Shown here in pieces: positions 1 through 9,664 of a stretch of 64,000 bases of DNA (the stretch's first letter is position 1; the number at the start of each line of letters is the position of its first letter). This stretch comes from Anaerolineaceae bacterium. Its GTDB lineage: Bacteria; Chloroflexota; Anaerolineae; Anaerolineales; UBA11657. Under the pieces are notes generated by a model. It was not told the origin of the DNA and made no database searches. It saw only the letters and a list, made by a program, of their open reading frames with translations. The position numbers and the translations under genes were made by a program. The stretch covers positions 128,315 to 192,314 of the forward strand of contig BGOS01000003.1 of the NCBI GenBank assembly GCA_003569365.1, in the 5' to 3' direction.

Positions 1-204
1 GGAGTCGAGACGCGCTTGCTGTTTGCCGGCAATATTTTGCGGCAGCCTGGTTACAAGGATATTGAGTGCCGGGTGGTGGGGGACCTTGCAAAATCTGATC
101 TGGTGATGGCGCATACCTTCTTTGTTGGCGTTTACCCCGGGCTTGACCAGCCGCGCCTGGATTACATGGTCGAAATGTTCGGCGAGTTTTTCGCCAGCCT
201 GTAG
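1..204 (+). CDS. rfbH: C-terminus of an RfbH-like CDP-4-keto-6-deoxyglucose 3-dehydrase (partial)
   Basis: Frame 1 is open from the first base to the TAG at 202-204, so only the last 67 residues are present and the start lies outside the window. The fragment contains TRLLFAGN, a short R-Q-P stretch and a VVGDLAKSD...HTFFVGVYPGL segment, the conserved tail of the RfbH branch of DegT/DnrJ/EryC1/StrS PLP-dependent sugar enzymes. RfbH removes the C3 hydroxyl of CDP-4-keto-6-deoxyglucose on the way to 3,6-dideoxyhexoses. The downstream glycosyltransferases fit a surface-polysaccharide locus. The family assignment rests on this tail only; another sugar aminotransferase or dehydrase of the same superfamily remains possible. 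Confidence 0.7.
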   Translation, partial: GVETRLLFAGNILRQPGYKDIECRVVGDLAKSDLVMAHTFFVGVYPGLDQPRLDYMVEMFGEFFASL

Positions 205-247
205 CCACGGCCGGGCGGTAGCGTTTTCGGTTGGTGTGGTTTAGCGC

Positions 248-960
248 GTGAAGCTTTCTGTTATCGTGTGCGTGTTTAATGAGCGCGAAACTATCCTCGA
301 ACTGTTGGAGCGGGTGCAACAAGCTGACCTTGGGCTGGATGGGAACGCGAAGTTATTCTGGTTGACAACTATTCCACCGATGGGACGCGTGAACTTCTTG
401 AGCTATATACAGCTACGCCGCGCTCTAACTGTAAAGTAATTTTCCAGACCGAGAATTTAGGCAAGGGTAACTCAGTGAGAACGGCAATTCCGCAGTGCAG
501 CGGCGACTTTTGTGTTACCCAAGATGCTGATTTGGAATATCACCCCCGCCATTTTGGCAGAATGCTCGGCTACGCAATGGAGCATGATCTCGACGTTGTA
601 TATGGGTCACGGGTGCTGGGTGGCAAACGTTATCATAGTTACGCAATCAATTATTGGGCTGTGCGGCTGCTCACTGCGCTTACCAATGTTTTGTTCGGCG
701 TGAGGTACACCGATGTTGCCACAAACTACAAGCTAGTGCGCACCAGCGTGCTCAAGAGTCTTCACCTTACTTGTTCAGGATTTGATCTGGATTTTGAATT
801 GAGCAACAAATTGGCGCTTGCGACACGAAGGATTGGCGAGGTGCCGATTGATTTTGAGCCCCGTACATTTGCCCAAGGCAAGAAGATCCGTGCACGCGAT
901 GGCATGCGGGCGTTCCTTGTTATTCTGCGGGACCGGTTTGTGCCGGGGGCTTGGCATTAG
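248..960 (+). pseudogene. Family 2 glycosyltransferase, frameshifted
   Basis: A GTG-started reading frame (MKLSVIVCVFNERETI, the GT-A nucleotide-sugar fold) runs from 248, and the rest of the protein continues in another frame to the TAG at 958-960. Aligning with the next gene shows the break: the frames match again from GGATGG at 337, and one base is missing just before it, next to the GGG at 332-334. Restoring one G gives the expected DNYSTDGTRELL, NLGKGNSVR and TQDADLEY segments; D-A-D is the metal-binding motif. The corrected protein would be about 237 residues, like its neighbour, and resembles dolichol-phosphate-mannose-synthase-type transferases without the membrane tail. Only 3 nt separate it from the paralogue. 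The break could be a sequencing error or true inactivation after duplication. Confidence 0.8.
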
Positions 961-963
961 GCG

Positions 964-1704
964 GTGAAGCTGACCATTATCGTATGCGCGTTTAATGAGC
1001 GCGACACTATCGAGCAGTGCCTTGGACAGATCTTAGCTGCCGATCTGGGCGGCGGATGGGAGCGCGAGGTGATAGTGCTCGACAACTGCTCAACTGATGG
1101 AACCCGCGAGATCCTGCAGTCGTCTACTTGGCCAAGCACGAGGGTTGTGTTGAACGATCGAAACCTCGGCAAGGGTGGGTCGATCCGGTTGGGTTTTGAA
1201 TTGGCGGCTGGTGAGTACTGCGTCATTCAAGATGCCGATCTGGAATATCCGCCGGAGCAGCTTCGGCGCTTATTGGAGGCGGTGGAGGCGCGCAGTGCTG
1301 ATGCGGTACTTGGTTCGCGGGTGATTGGCGGTGCGGCCCGATACCACTACTTGCATGCCTTTCTTGGAATACGATTGCTTTCTGGATTAACCAACCTTAT
1401 GTTTGGCAGCAATCTGACGGATGTAGGCACGGCGATCAAATTGGTGCGAAGCGATATCGCAAAGTCGCTCAATCTCGTGTGCAACGGCTTTGACTTGGAT
1501 TTTGAGCTGGTGAACAAGATATTGTTAGCCGGTTTTGCGGTGCATGAAGTGCCGCTCGATTATTTTCCGCGCACATACGCGCAGGGAAAAAAGATCACGG
1601 TGCGGGACGGAGCCAAAGCGTTATGGGTGATTGTCAGGGATCGGCTTGGGCTTTCGCCGGTGCTGCGGCCTGATGCTGTTTTGATACGGCGTGTTGTAAA
1701 GTAG
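964..1704 (+). CDS. Family 2 glycosyltransferase (DPM1-like)
   Basis: A 246-residue GT-A glycosyltransferase. The N-terminus MKLTIIVCAFNERDTIEQC forms the first nucleotide-binding strand; LDNCSTDGTREIL, NLGKGGSIRLG and the metal-binding IQDADLEYPP (about residues 89-98) follow, and the C-terminal half has GSRVIGG, GFDLDFELVNKI and the YPRT-type YFPRTYAQGKKI acceptor-region motif. No transmembrane segment is evident, so it probably works at the inner face of the membrane on nucleotide- or polyprenyl-linked sugars. The GTG start at 964 lies 3 nt after its frameshifted paralogue and the two are probably co-transcribed and the product of tandem duplication. The sugar donor cannot be inferred. Confidence 0.85.
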   Translation: MKLTIIVCAFNERDTIEQCLGQILAADLGGGWEREVIVLDNCSTDGTREILQSSTWPSTRVVLNDRNLGKGGSIRLGFELAAGEYCVIQDADLEYPPEQLRRLLEAVEARSADAVLGSRVIGGAARYHYLHAFLGIRLLSGLTNLMFGSNLTDVGTAIKLVRSDIAKSLNLVCNGFDLDFELVNKILLAGFAVHEVPLDYFPRTYAQGKKITVRDGAKALWVIVRDRLGLSPVLRPDAVLIRRVVK

Positions 1705-1713
1705 GGGGACAGT

Positions 1714-2670
1714 ATGCGGATTGCATTTTCGGGTTCCATTGCTTATGACTACTTGATGACTTTCCCGGGAAGTTTTAAGGATCATATTCTTCCCAACATG
1801 CTTGATCGACTGAGCTTAAGTTTCTTGGTGGACAAGATGGACCGGCGCTCCGGCGGCATTGCCCCAAACATTGCCTACAACCATGCGCTTTTAGGCGGGG
1901 ATGCAACGATTCTCGGTACGGTGGGAGTCGACTTCTCCGGCTACCGTGAGAGTTTGCTGGCAGCCGGGGTGAAGCTTGATGGTGTGCGAGAGGTGGAGGG
2001 GTTGTTCACGGCGTCATTTTTTGTGACTACTGATCAGGATCATGCGCAGATTGCATCTTTCTACTCTGGCGCGATGGCGCGGTCGAGTGAGGTGCGCTTG
2101 GCGGAGCTGAAGCCACCACCGGATTTGGTTGTGATTTCGCCGGATGATCCCACTACGATGCGGGAGCGGGTGCTTGAGTGTGGGTCGGCGGGCGTGCCTT
2201 ACTTATACGATCCCGGCCAGCAAATTGTGCGACTGGATAATGATGATCTGCGCGCTGGGATTGCGGGAGCTCACATGTTGTTTGTGAATGACTATGAGTT
2301 CGGATTGCTGGGGCAGAAACTGGGAGTCAGCGTTGAAGAGATTGTGGGGCGGGGTACGATTTTGGTAATCACCAAAGGAGCTGCAGGGTCGGTGACCTAC
2401 GCCGACGGGCGGGAGTGTTCGGCACCCGCATATCCAGCTGCGGTGGAAGCTGATCCGACCGGTGTCGGCGATGCCTTTCGGGGCGGCTGGCTGCGCGGCG
2501 TGGCAGCTGGTTTGTCATGGGATCTGTGCGCGCGCGTTGGAGCTCTCACGGCAACATATTGCTTGGAGCACGTGGGCTCGCAAGGGCATCGTTATTCAAT
2601 TTTGGAATTTGTGGAGCGGTTTCGCAAACTGCACGACGACCGGGGAGCGCTGGATGTTTTTTTGCGCTAG
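1714..2670 (+). CDS. PfkB-family kinase, probably adenosine kinase
   Basis: A 318-residue ribokinase/PfkB-family protein. It shows the N-terminal GSIAYDYL strand, the glycine pair of the sugar site in RRSGGIAPNIAYNHALLGG (about residues 46-64), and the C-terminal PfkB signature DPTGVGDAFRGGW (about 247-259) with the catalytic Asp in GVGD. The start is the ATG at 1714, preceded by AGGGGGACAGT. It lies 9 nt after the glycosyltransferase, but the next gene is S-adenosylhomocysteine hydrolase, which releases adenosine; phosphorylating that adenosine to AMP would pull the reaction forward. On this context, and on the 'carbohydrate kinase' subtype that accompanies ahcY in several bacteria, adenosine kinase is preferred; a sugar kinase of the polysaccharide locus is the alternative. 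Confidence 0.75.
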   Translation: MRIAFSGSIAYDYLMTFPGSFKDHILPNMLDRLSLSFLVDKMDRRSGGIAPNIAYNHALLGGDATILGTVGVDFSGYRESLLAAGVKLDGVREVEGLFTASFFVTTDQDHAQIASFYSGAMARSSEVRLAELKPPPDLVVISPDDPTTMRERVLECGSAGVPYLYDPGQQIVRLDNDDLRAGIAGAHMLFVNDYEFGLLGQKLGVSVEEIVGRGTILVITKGAAGSVTYADGRECSAPAYPAAVEADPTGVGDAFRGGWLRGVAAGLSWDLCARVGALTATYCLEHVGSQGHRYSILEFVERFRKLHDDRGALDVFLR

Positions 2671-2718
2671 CGCCCCAAAGTTGATTGTGAAATAGTACAA
2701 TATGGCAATCGGGCGCCA

Positions 2719-2742
2719 AGGGCTGGCAGCCCGTTTTCTTTG
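2719..2742 (+). terminator. Possible intrinsic terminator after the PfkB kinase gene
   Basis: GGGCT-GGC-AGCCC (2720-2732) forms a 5-bp GC stem followed by GTTTTCTTT. It lies 50 nt after the kinase stop and about 115 nt before ahcY, whose own promoter must lie in 2743-2850. The stem is short, so termination may be partial. No recognisable S-adenosylhomocysteine or S-adenosylmethionine riboswitch was seen in 2671-2856. Confidence 0.4.
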
Positions 2743-2829
2743 TGCCGTAGAGTTTGGAGTTGTCTAAGCTGGGCGGAGTGGTGCGTGTTTAGTGGAATTG
2801 CGCTTCGTTGCGTTGTCCCATCTAATTAA

Positions 2830-4119
<1,290 letters not shown>

Positions 4120-4145
4120 ACTACGGCGATTTACTGTGGTGTCTG

Positions 4146-4181
4146 CGAGCCCAAGGTTTTACCTTGGGCTCGTTTGTTTTT
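4146..4181 (+). terminator. Strong intrinsic terminator of ahcY
   Basis: CGAGCCCAAGGT (4146-4157) pairs perfectly with ACCTTGGGCTCG (4161-4172) across a 3-nt loop, and TTTGTTTTT follows. It lies 27 nt after the ahcY stop and ends transcription before the convergent asd gene. The remaining 4182-4294 holds nothing recognisable. Confidence 0.9.
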
Positions 4182-4294
4182 CGGGCGGGTTGCTAGGGGT
4201 TATTTTAAAAAATGGACTGTTTCAGAATTTACTGAATCGATTTCAGTTTGACCGCCCTGCAGCGATTTTAGTTGGAGAGGGTTGCTGGTGGTTG

Positions 4295-5341
4295 CTAAAT
4301 CAATCCCATTGCCTGGCACAGCTCGGCATTCTGAAGTGAGCCGCCAGCCGCGCCCTTAATAGTGTTATGCGAGAGCACCACATAGCGGGCGTGCAGTACG
4401 CTGTCGGTGCGCACGCGGCCGATGACAGTTGTCATGCCGCCGCCAGCTTCCCGGTCCAAGCGTGGCTGCGGGCGGCTTGGTTCGGAGCGCACCTCGATTG
4501 TGCGGGCAGGCGAGCTGGGCAGGCTGGCAACGATTGCAGGCGGCTTGAACGCTTGGAGCACAGCTGTGATTTCGGCGGGCGTTGCGGGAGTATCAAACTC
4601 TACTGTAACGCAAACTGTGTGGCCATCCAGCACGGGCACCCGGTTTGTGTGGGCTGAGATGGGAAGCAGTGCGGGTTCAATGTGCCCTGGTTGTAATGCC
4701 CCCAGCATCTTGCAGGTCTCCCGCTCCATTTTTTCTTCCTCGCCACTGATGTAAGGGATTACGTTATCTGTGAGGTCCATGGCGGGTACGCCGGGATAAC
4801 CGGCGCCTGAGGCGGCCTGCATGGAGACGGCAAAGATGCGGCGCAAGCCAAACGCAGCCTGCAGCGGTTTGAGTGAGACTGTGAAGCCGGTTGCTGTGCA
4901 GTTGCAGTTGGTGGCTATCGAGCCGGACCAGTTGCGGACACGGCGCTGCGTCGTGAGCAGGGTGGCATGGTCGGCGTTTACCTCCGGGATTAGCAGCGGC
5001 ACGTCGGCCGCCATGCGATAGGCAGATGCATTCGAGAACACGTGGTGGCCGGCAGCAGCAAACGCAGGCTCAATGTCGCGCGCAAGATCGGCCGAGATGG
5101 CGCTGAATACGATTTCCGCATCCAGGCCGGGCTCGGTCTCGCTTACGCGCATCGTGCGCGCCCAGTCCGGCATGTCGCCGGGCAGTATCCAACGGCAGCC
5201 TTCTCCGTAGGTCTGGCCAATTGTGCGGTCTGAGCCGGTCAACGCCGTTACTTCAAACCACGGGTGGTTGTGCAGCAATTGTACGAAGCGCTGTCCGACT
5301 GCACCGGTAGCGCCCAACACTGCGACTTTACGCTTGCTCAT
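4295..5341 (-). CDS. asd: Aspartate-semialdehyde dehydrogenase
   Basis: This NADP-dependent enzyme reduces aspartyl-4-phosphate to aspartate semialdehyde, the branch point to lysine, threonine and methionine. The 348-residue protein begins MSKRKVAVLGATGAVGQRF, with the Rossmann GxTGxVG motif, and has the active-site segment ATNCNCTATG (about residues 145-154) with the catalytic Cys in the second N-C pair, then GAGYPGVPAMD and EEEKMERET typical of the archaeal/fungal-like ASD branch. The catalytic loop reads N-C-N-C where most relatives have N-P-N-C. It is followed by no clear terminator. It sits 22 nt downstream of the aspartokinase gene and is very probably in an operon with it. Confidence 0.95.
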   Translation of the reverse strand: MSKRKVAVLGATGAVGQRFVQLLHNHPWFEVTALTGSDRTIGQTYGEGCRWILPGDMPDWARTMRVSETEPGLDAEIVFSAISADLARDIEPAFAAAGHHVFSNASAYRMAADVPLLIPEVNADHATLLTTQRRVRNWSGSIATNCNCTATGFTVSLKPLQAAFGLRRIFAVSMQAASGAGYPGVPAMDLTDNVIPYISGEEEKMERETCKMLGALQPGHIEPALLPISAHTNRVPVLDGHTVCVTVEFDTPATPAEITAVLQAFKPPAIVASLPSSPARTIEVRSEPSRPQPRLDREAGGGMTTVIGRVRTDSVLHARYVVLSHNTIKGAAGGSLQNAELCQAMGLI

Positions 5342-5363
5342 CGACGAAGTTCTCCACTATGTG

Positions 5364-6773
5364 TCAGGTGACGATCAAATTGTGTATGGCGCGTACTGAG
5401 TTGTCCGATTGTTCTGCGGCCACAATCAGGCTGATGCTGCATTCGGACGAGCCTTGGGCAATTGCGAGAATATTGATGTGCTGGTTGCCAAGTGCGGTAA
5501 ATACGCGGCCGGGAATTCCCGCAACAGTACTCATTCCCGAGCCAACGACGGACACAATCACCACGCCAGTTCGGTCCCAGATGCGGTCAATTTCGTTGCG
5601 CGAGAGTTCGCCTGTAAATTCGCTGTTCAATGCGGTGATGACGCGTTCGGTGCTTGGGCTTGGTACCGTGAAGCAGATGCTCTGCTCGGAGGAGGCTTGC
5701 GTGATTAGTGTGACGCTTGTGCCTGTGCGTGCAACAGCGCCAAATGCGCGCGCTGCAATGCCTTGCACGCCCAGCATGCCGCGTCCTTCAATGGTAACGA
5801 GGCTCTGATCTTTGATTGCAGTTACTGCTTTCAACGGTTCGGCGCTTGAAGATCCGGTGCCGTCAGCCACAATGCGCGTTGCCGGCCCGGTCGGGTTGAA
5901 GGTATTGCGGATCCAGAGCGTGCCGCCGTGCTCAATCATCGGACGCACTGCCAGTGGATGAAGTACCTTTGCGCCGTAGAACGCCAGCTCTGAGATCTCG
6001 CGGAAGGTGACGGTTGGCAGCGTGCGGGCGTTGGGCGCGATGCGCGGGTCGGTGCTCATCACGCCATCTACATCTGTCCAAATAACAACTTCATCCGCAG
6101 CCATTACGCTGCCAATGATGGCAGCGGTGTAATCACTGCCGCCGCGCCCGAGTGTGGTTATGGCACCAGCGGCGGTGGCGCCAATGAAGCCGGTTATGAC
6201 TGGTACAGTGCGATTCTGCAGTAGCGGCAAAAGTTTCGCGCGGCAGAGCTCGCGTGTTGTGTCAAAGTCGGGACGGGCCGCTTGAAAGGTTGCATCTGTG
6301 CGAATGAGCTCCATCGAGCGCACGGCTTCGGCTGCGCACCCGCTTTCGCGAAGGTGGCCAGCCATGATGTGCATGCAGATGCGTTCGCCGAGCGAGGAGA
6401 TTGCATCCAATGCGCGTGGGGATGCCTCGCCAAGTACCTCCACAGCATGGCAAAGCGCGCGGAATTCTCCGATGTGCGTGTCGATGCGTTCCCGCACGAG
6501 GGACTGCTCCGCGGGTGTTGTAAGCAGGGATACGACAGTGTCAGCATGGCGGGTGTGCAGTGTGGCGGCGAGGTCCTGCCAGCCACGGTTGCCGCGGGAT
6601 GCACTGTGGGCGCCCTCGAGGAGCAGGTTGGTGACGCCACTCATGGCTGAGACAACGACCGCGACTCGTGTGCCCTTTGCATGTTCGGCACGCACGAGCC
6701 CGGCCGCCACGCGGATCGCTTCGCTGCTGCCAACGGAAGTGCCGCCAAATTTCATTATGCTAAGCGTGGTCAT
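5364..6773 (-). CDS. lysC: Aspartate kinase
   Basis: Aspartokinase phosphorylates aspartate, the first step of the aspartate amino-acid family. The 469-residue protein has the N-terminal KFGGTSVGS nucleotide-binding motif (residues 8-16), then TLGRGGSDYTA and WTDVDGVMSTDPRI of the kinase domain, and FREISELAFYGAKVLHP. The last 160 residues form two ACT domains (VTIEGRGMLGVQGIAARAF and VSVVGSGMSTVAGIPGRVF), which normally bind lysine and/or threonine for feedback inhibition. The ATG at 6773 fits the family N-terminus. The asd gene follows after 22 nt. The promoter must lie in 6774-7030, the spacer shared with the divergent gene at 7031; no lysine riboswitch was recognised there. Confidence 0.95.
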   Translation of the reverse strand: MTTLSIMKFGGTSVGSSEAIRVAAGLVRAEHAKGTRVAVVVSAMSGVTNLLLEGAHSASRGNRGWQDLAATLHTRHADTVVSLLTTPAEQSLVRERIDTHIGEFRALCHAVEVLGEASPRALDAISSLGERICMHIMAGHLRESGCAAEAVRSMELIRTDATFQAARPDFDTTRELCRAKLLPLLQNRTVPVITGFIGATAAGAITTLGRGGSDYTAAIIGSVMAADEVVIWTDVDGVMSTDPRIAPNARTLPTVTFREISELAFYGAKVLHPLAVRPMIEHGGTLWIRNTFNPTGPATRIVADGTGSSSAEPLKAVTAIKDQSLVTIEGRGMLGVQGIAARAFGAVARTGTSVTLITQASSEQSICFTVPSPSTERVITALNSEFTGELSRNEIDRIWDRTGVVIVSVVGSGMSTVAGIPGRVFTALGNQHINILAIAQGSSECSISLIVAAEQSDNSVRAIHNLIVT

Positions 6774-7003
6774 AGGTCTGTGGCGAGTGTGAGCCAGGGG
6801 CGCGCGCGTCCGCTAGTTTGCAGTGCGAATTGTTTTAGGCGGTGCGAGAAGTCGAGTTGGAAAGAAGCGGAGTTACGGGCTGAGTATCTTTGATCTGATT
6901 ATAGTGTGAGTGCTTGTGGTGCTTTACTGTGCAGATTTTATCAGAGAGTGGAGCGTTGGGTAGTGGTGTTGGGCAGCTGGTGCTTGCGCGTGATTATAAA
7001 AGA

Positions 7004-7009
7004 TACAAT
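7004..7009 (+). promoter_or_regulatory. Possible -10 element of the SH3b/zincin protein gene
   Basis: TACAAT at 7004-7009 lies 21 nt upstream of the TTG start at 7031. No good -35 hexamer sits 17 nt upstream (TGCTTG), so support is weak. The rest of the 257-bp divergent spacer from 6774 shows no recognisable element. Confidence 0.25.
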
Positions 7010-7030
7010 TGACTTGGTCGTGGTTGAATT

Positions 7031-8380
7031 TTGCACCCTCTAGATCCTTACGAAGTGCTGGGCGTGCGCCCCGGATGCTCGGCTGATGAAATTCGGCGGG
7101 CGCTGAATGCTCATATTGCGGCTGTGAACTACAGCTTGGACCCGCAGGCGGTGGAGCGTTTGCCACAACTCTACGATGCTGGTGCGGCTCTGCTTGCGCA
7201 GGCAGGGGAAGCGCGGGTGACCGGCCAAATTGATTTGGATGCCCGGGTGCGGCAGCGCCGGCGCCGGGCGCGCAGTGCCTCCCTGCCTGTTTATATGGTG
7301 TTTGCAATTGGTGTATGCGTGGTGTATTTTGTGGTGCGGCCGAGTGACGCGATGGGTGCGATTTGGCGCGTGATTGATCTTGTGACGGGCCAGCCGCAAT
7401 GGACTGTTTTGGCGGCAGTGCCAGCAACAATTGTGGCTGAGCAGGCAGGGCCCGGTGTCGAAGCGACGATGCCTGCTCCGGGCATATCGGTGGAGGTGGC
7501 AGCTCCGAGTCAAGTTGTTTCGGCTACGCCAGTACCGATTGTGGCAAGCGCAACCGCCGCAGCCACCATGGTTCCTGAGTTGCGGGCTTGTATTGCGGGT
7601 CCCGGCCTAAATGTGCGGGCTGGTCCCGGCACCAATTATGAGCGCATAGAGCTGCTCACGAGCAATCAGTGCGTCGTAATAGAAGCAGTCGATCGCAGTG
7701 GCTTATGGGTGTTAGTGTCTGCTAAGGATGCCTTTACCGGTACGGGCTGGGTTTCACTGCCTTATCTGTTGCTGCCGAAGGGGGAACTAAAGGTGCCGGT
7801 TGCAACGGCGGCTGCGCAGCCTTTAGCTCCGTCTGTGGCAGCTGCTCCGGTGCCGGCAGTAGAGCCGGCGGCGCAGCTGGTACCCGCCGCGGTGGTTGGG
7901 CTTGGCCAAATAAAGAATGCACCTGAAGCGTGCCTGATGACTTTAAACGGAGCGACAAGCGCTGAACTCAACCAACAGCTGCAGGCATTGCTTGCTGTGC
8001 AGGGTACGCGCGGGGTGGGGCGCACGGATATGGAATTTGGGCTGAACTATGTGCGCTACCGCGACGGCAGCTGTGGCGCCATGGGTGACGCTAAAGTGAC
8101 TTTGAAGCAGACGGTGCTAATGCCGTGCTGGGCTCCGCCACCGGAAGCAGAAGCGGCGCTGGTGGCGCGCTGGCAGGTGCAGATGATGGACCGGATTGCG
8201 GTGCATGAGCAGCGGCATGTGGATATCAACATTGGTGGCCGCGAGACGATAGAGGCGGCAGTGCGCGCAGTTACGTGCGAAAACATAGAAGCAGAGTTCA
8301 GCCGGGCTGTGGCGGCAGTGACGGCGCAGCATGCGCTGTTCGATGCAGACTCAGCCAACCACACCGCGCGTTGGCCTTAG
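7031..8380 (+). CDS. Membrane-anchored SH3b / DUF922-like zincin protein
   Basis: A 449-residue multidomain protein of unknown function. Residues 5-30 (DPYEVLGVRPGCSADEI) look like the first helices of a J-domain, but the HPD motif is missing. A basic stretch RQRRRRAR (74-81) precedes one transmembrane helix at about 86-103. After an Ala/Val/Pro linker comes a bacterial SH3b domain (about 190-250: CIAGPGLNVRAGPGTNYERI ... GWVSLPYLLL), which usually binds cell-wall peptides. The C-terminus carries HEQRH (H392, E393, H396), an HExxH zinc motif in a context like the DUF922 predicted secreted proteases. So a cytoplasmic head and extracellular wall-binding and possible protease domains are predicted. 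The start is TTG, because an in-frame stop lies at 7025-7027. Confidence 0.75.
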   Translation: MHPLDPYEVLGVRPGCSADEIRRALNAHIAAVNYSLDPQAVERLPQLYDAGAALLAQAGEARVTGQIDLDARVRQRRRRARSASLPVYMVFAIGVCVVYFVVRPSDAMGAIWRVIDLVTGQPQWTVLAAVPATIVAEQAGPGVEATMPAPGISVEVAAPSQVVSATPVPIVASATAAATMVPELRACIAGPGLNVRAGPGTNYERIELLTSNQCVVIEAVDRSGLWVLVSAKDAFTGTGWVSLPYLLLPKGELKVPVATAAAQPLAPSVAAAPVPAVEPAAQLVPAAVVGLGQIKNAPEACLMTLNGATSAELNQQLQALLAVQGTRGVGRTDMEFGLNYVRYRDGSCGAMGDAKVTLKQTVLMPCWAPPPEAEAALVARWQVQMMDRIAVHEQRHVDINIGGRETIEAAVRAVTCENIEAEFSRAVAAVTAQHALFDADSANHTARWP

Positions 8381-8536
8381 CGTTCGCCTGCTGATTTTGC
8401 GGGTGCTCCGTCCCCGCGAAAGAAAACAAAGTATCTGTAGTCCGCTTAAGGTGTTATTTGATGTAAGAGGTTGCTAAGGTTTGCGTGCGCCGCTCTATTC
8501 GTAAGTTGAGGTCAACGAATGTGTTCGGCTTGGGCG

Positions 8537-9121
8537 CTATGGTTTTTGGGGGTAAACGCCGCGCTCGACGATGTGGCAAATTATGTGCCCGACTGAAATG
8601 TGAAGCTCCTGAATCAGTGCAGTTGCCGTGCTGGGCACGGAGACACAGATCTGCGCAAGCTCGCGCAGTGGACCAGCGGCACCGGTTAAGGCTACTGTCG
8701 CAATACCGAGCGCGTGGGCAGCTTCAAAAGCGCGCAGCACATTTGGCGACGCGCCACTTGTGCTAATGCCAAGCAGTACATCCCCGCGTTTGCCAAGCGC
8801 CTGTACCTGCCGGGCAAAAATATCCTCGAACTTAAAGTCATTTACGAAACCGGTTAGGAAAGAGGTGTCGGTGGTGAGCGCGAGCGCAGGCAGGGCCGGC
8901 CGCACAAATCCTGCCGTGAGCCGGCTGGTAAATTCCGCTGCAAGGTGCTGGCAATCGGCCGCACTGCCGCCGTTGCCGCAAAGCATTAATTTTCCGCCAT
9001 TACGCAGGCATTCTATTATTTTCTGTGCAGCAGATGAAATTGATGCGGTGCATTCTGTGGCTGTTGCACGGCGCAAGTCTGCGCCGGTTAGCAAGTGTGT
9101 CTCGATGTGATCGGCAGACAT
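8537..9121 (-). CDS. gmhA: SIS-domain sedoheptulose-7-phosphate isomerase
   Basis: A 194-residue phosphoheptose isomerase, converting sedoheptulose 7-phosphate to D-glycero-D-manno-heptose 7-phosphate for heptose-containing glycans. Visible SIS-domain motifs are GGKLMLCGNGGSAADCQHLAAEF with the phosphate-binding GNGGSA, then DVLLGISTSGASPNVLRAFEAA and the helix with ELHISVGHIICHIVE, containing the catalytic-type His. The ATG at 9121 is preferred; the reading frame stays open further upstream, but that part is antisense-like sequence overlapping ribH. The gene starts 4 nt after the ribH stop, so it is the last gene of the riboflavin operon although its function is unrelated. 8381-8536 holds no recognisable feature. 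Confidence 0.88.
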   Translation of the reverse strand: MSADHIETHLLTGADLRRATATECTASISSAAQKIIECLRNGGKLMLCGNGGSAADCQHLAAEFTSRLTAGFVRPALPALALTTDTSFLTGFVNDFKFEDIFARQVQALGKRGDVLLGISTSGASPNVLRAFEAAHALGIATVALTGAAGPLRELAQICVSVPSTATALIQELHISVGHIICHIVERGVYPQKP

Positions 9122-9125
9122 GCGC

Positions 9126-9596
9126 TTAGGCGCCGAGTTGTCGCAGCAGCGTGGCCATTTCAATGGCGGCCTGTGCAGCGTGCGCACCGTGATTGCCAGC
9201 TTTGGTGCCGGCACGCTCCCAAGCCTGCTCAATATTTTCGGTGGTGAGCACGCCAAAAATTACGGGCACCCCGCTTTGTTGTCCGGCACTTGCAATTCCG
9301 CTAGCAGCTTGGGCAGACACTAGCTCGTAATGGGTGGTTGCTCCGCGAATTACTACGCCGAGGCAAATCACAGCATCGTACTTTCGGGAATCGGCCAGCT
9401 TCTTCGCAATCAGCGGGAGCTCGAAAGCGCCGGGCACCCAGGCAACATCTACATCTGGCTCGGCAACGCCATGCATGCGCAGGGCTGTTTGGGCGCCGCG
9501 CAGCAGCTCCAAGCCGATGCTGTCGTTGAAGCGTGAAATTGCGATTGCGATCTTCAGGCCGGTGCCAATTAGATGGCCCTCAAAAAGTTTCCCCAT
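9126..9596 (-). CDS. ribH: 6,7-dimethyl-8-ribityllumazine synthase
   Basis: Lumazine synthase condenses 5-amino-6-ribitylaminouracil with dihydroxybutanone phosphate, the penultimate riboflavin step, and usually assembles into pentamers or 60-subunit capsids. The 156-residue protein shows AIAISRFND at the N-terminus, [16 protein letters not shown] (about residues 54-69) for substrate binding, [17 protein letters not shown] with the catalytic-type His, and [20 protein letters not shown], including the phosphate-binding segment. Length and motifs are complete. It lies 68 nt downstream of ribBA and 4 nt upstream of gmhA. Confidence 0.97.
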   Translation of the reverse strand: MGKLFEGHLIGTGLKIAIAISRFNDSIGLELLRGAQTALRMHGVAEPDVDVAWVPGAFELPLIAKKLADSRKYDAVICLGVVIRGATTHYELVSAQAASGIASAGQQSGVPVIFGVLTTENIEQAWERAGTKAGNHGAHAAQAAIEMATLLRQLGA

Positions 9597-9664
9597 GATT
9601 TAATTCTCCACGGTTGGTATTTGGATTTAGTGTCTAGGTCGCAGCTTGCTGGTCGGGTTTGGGA

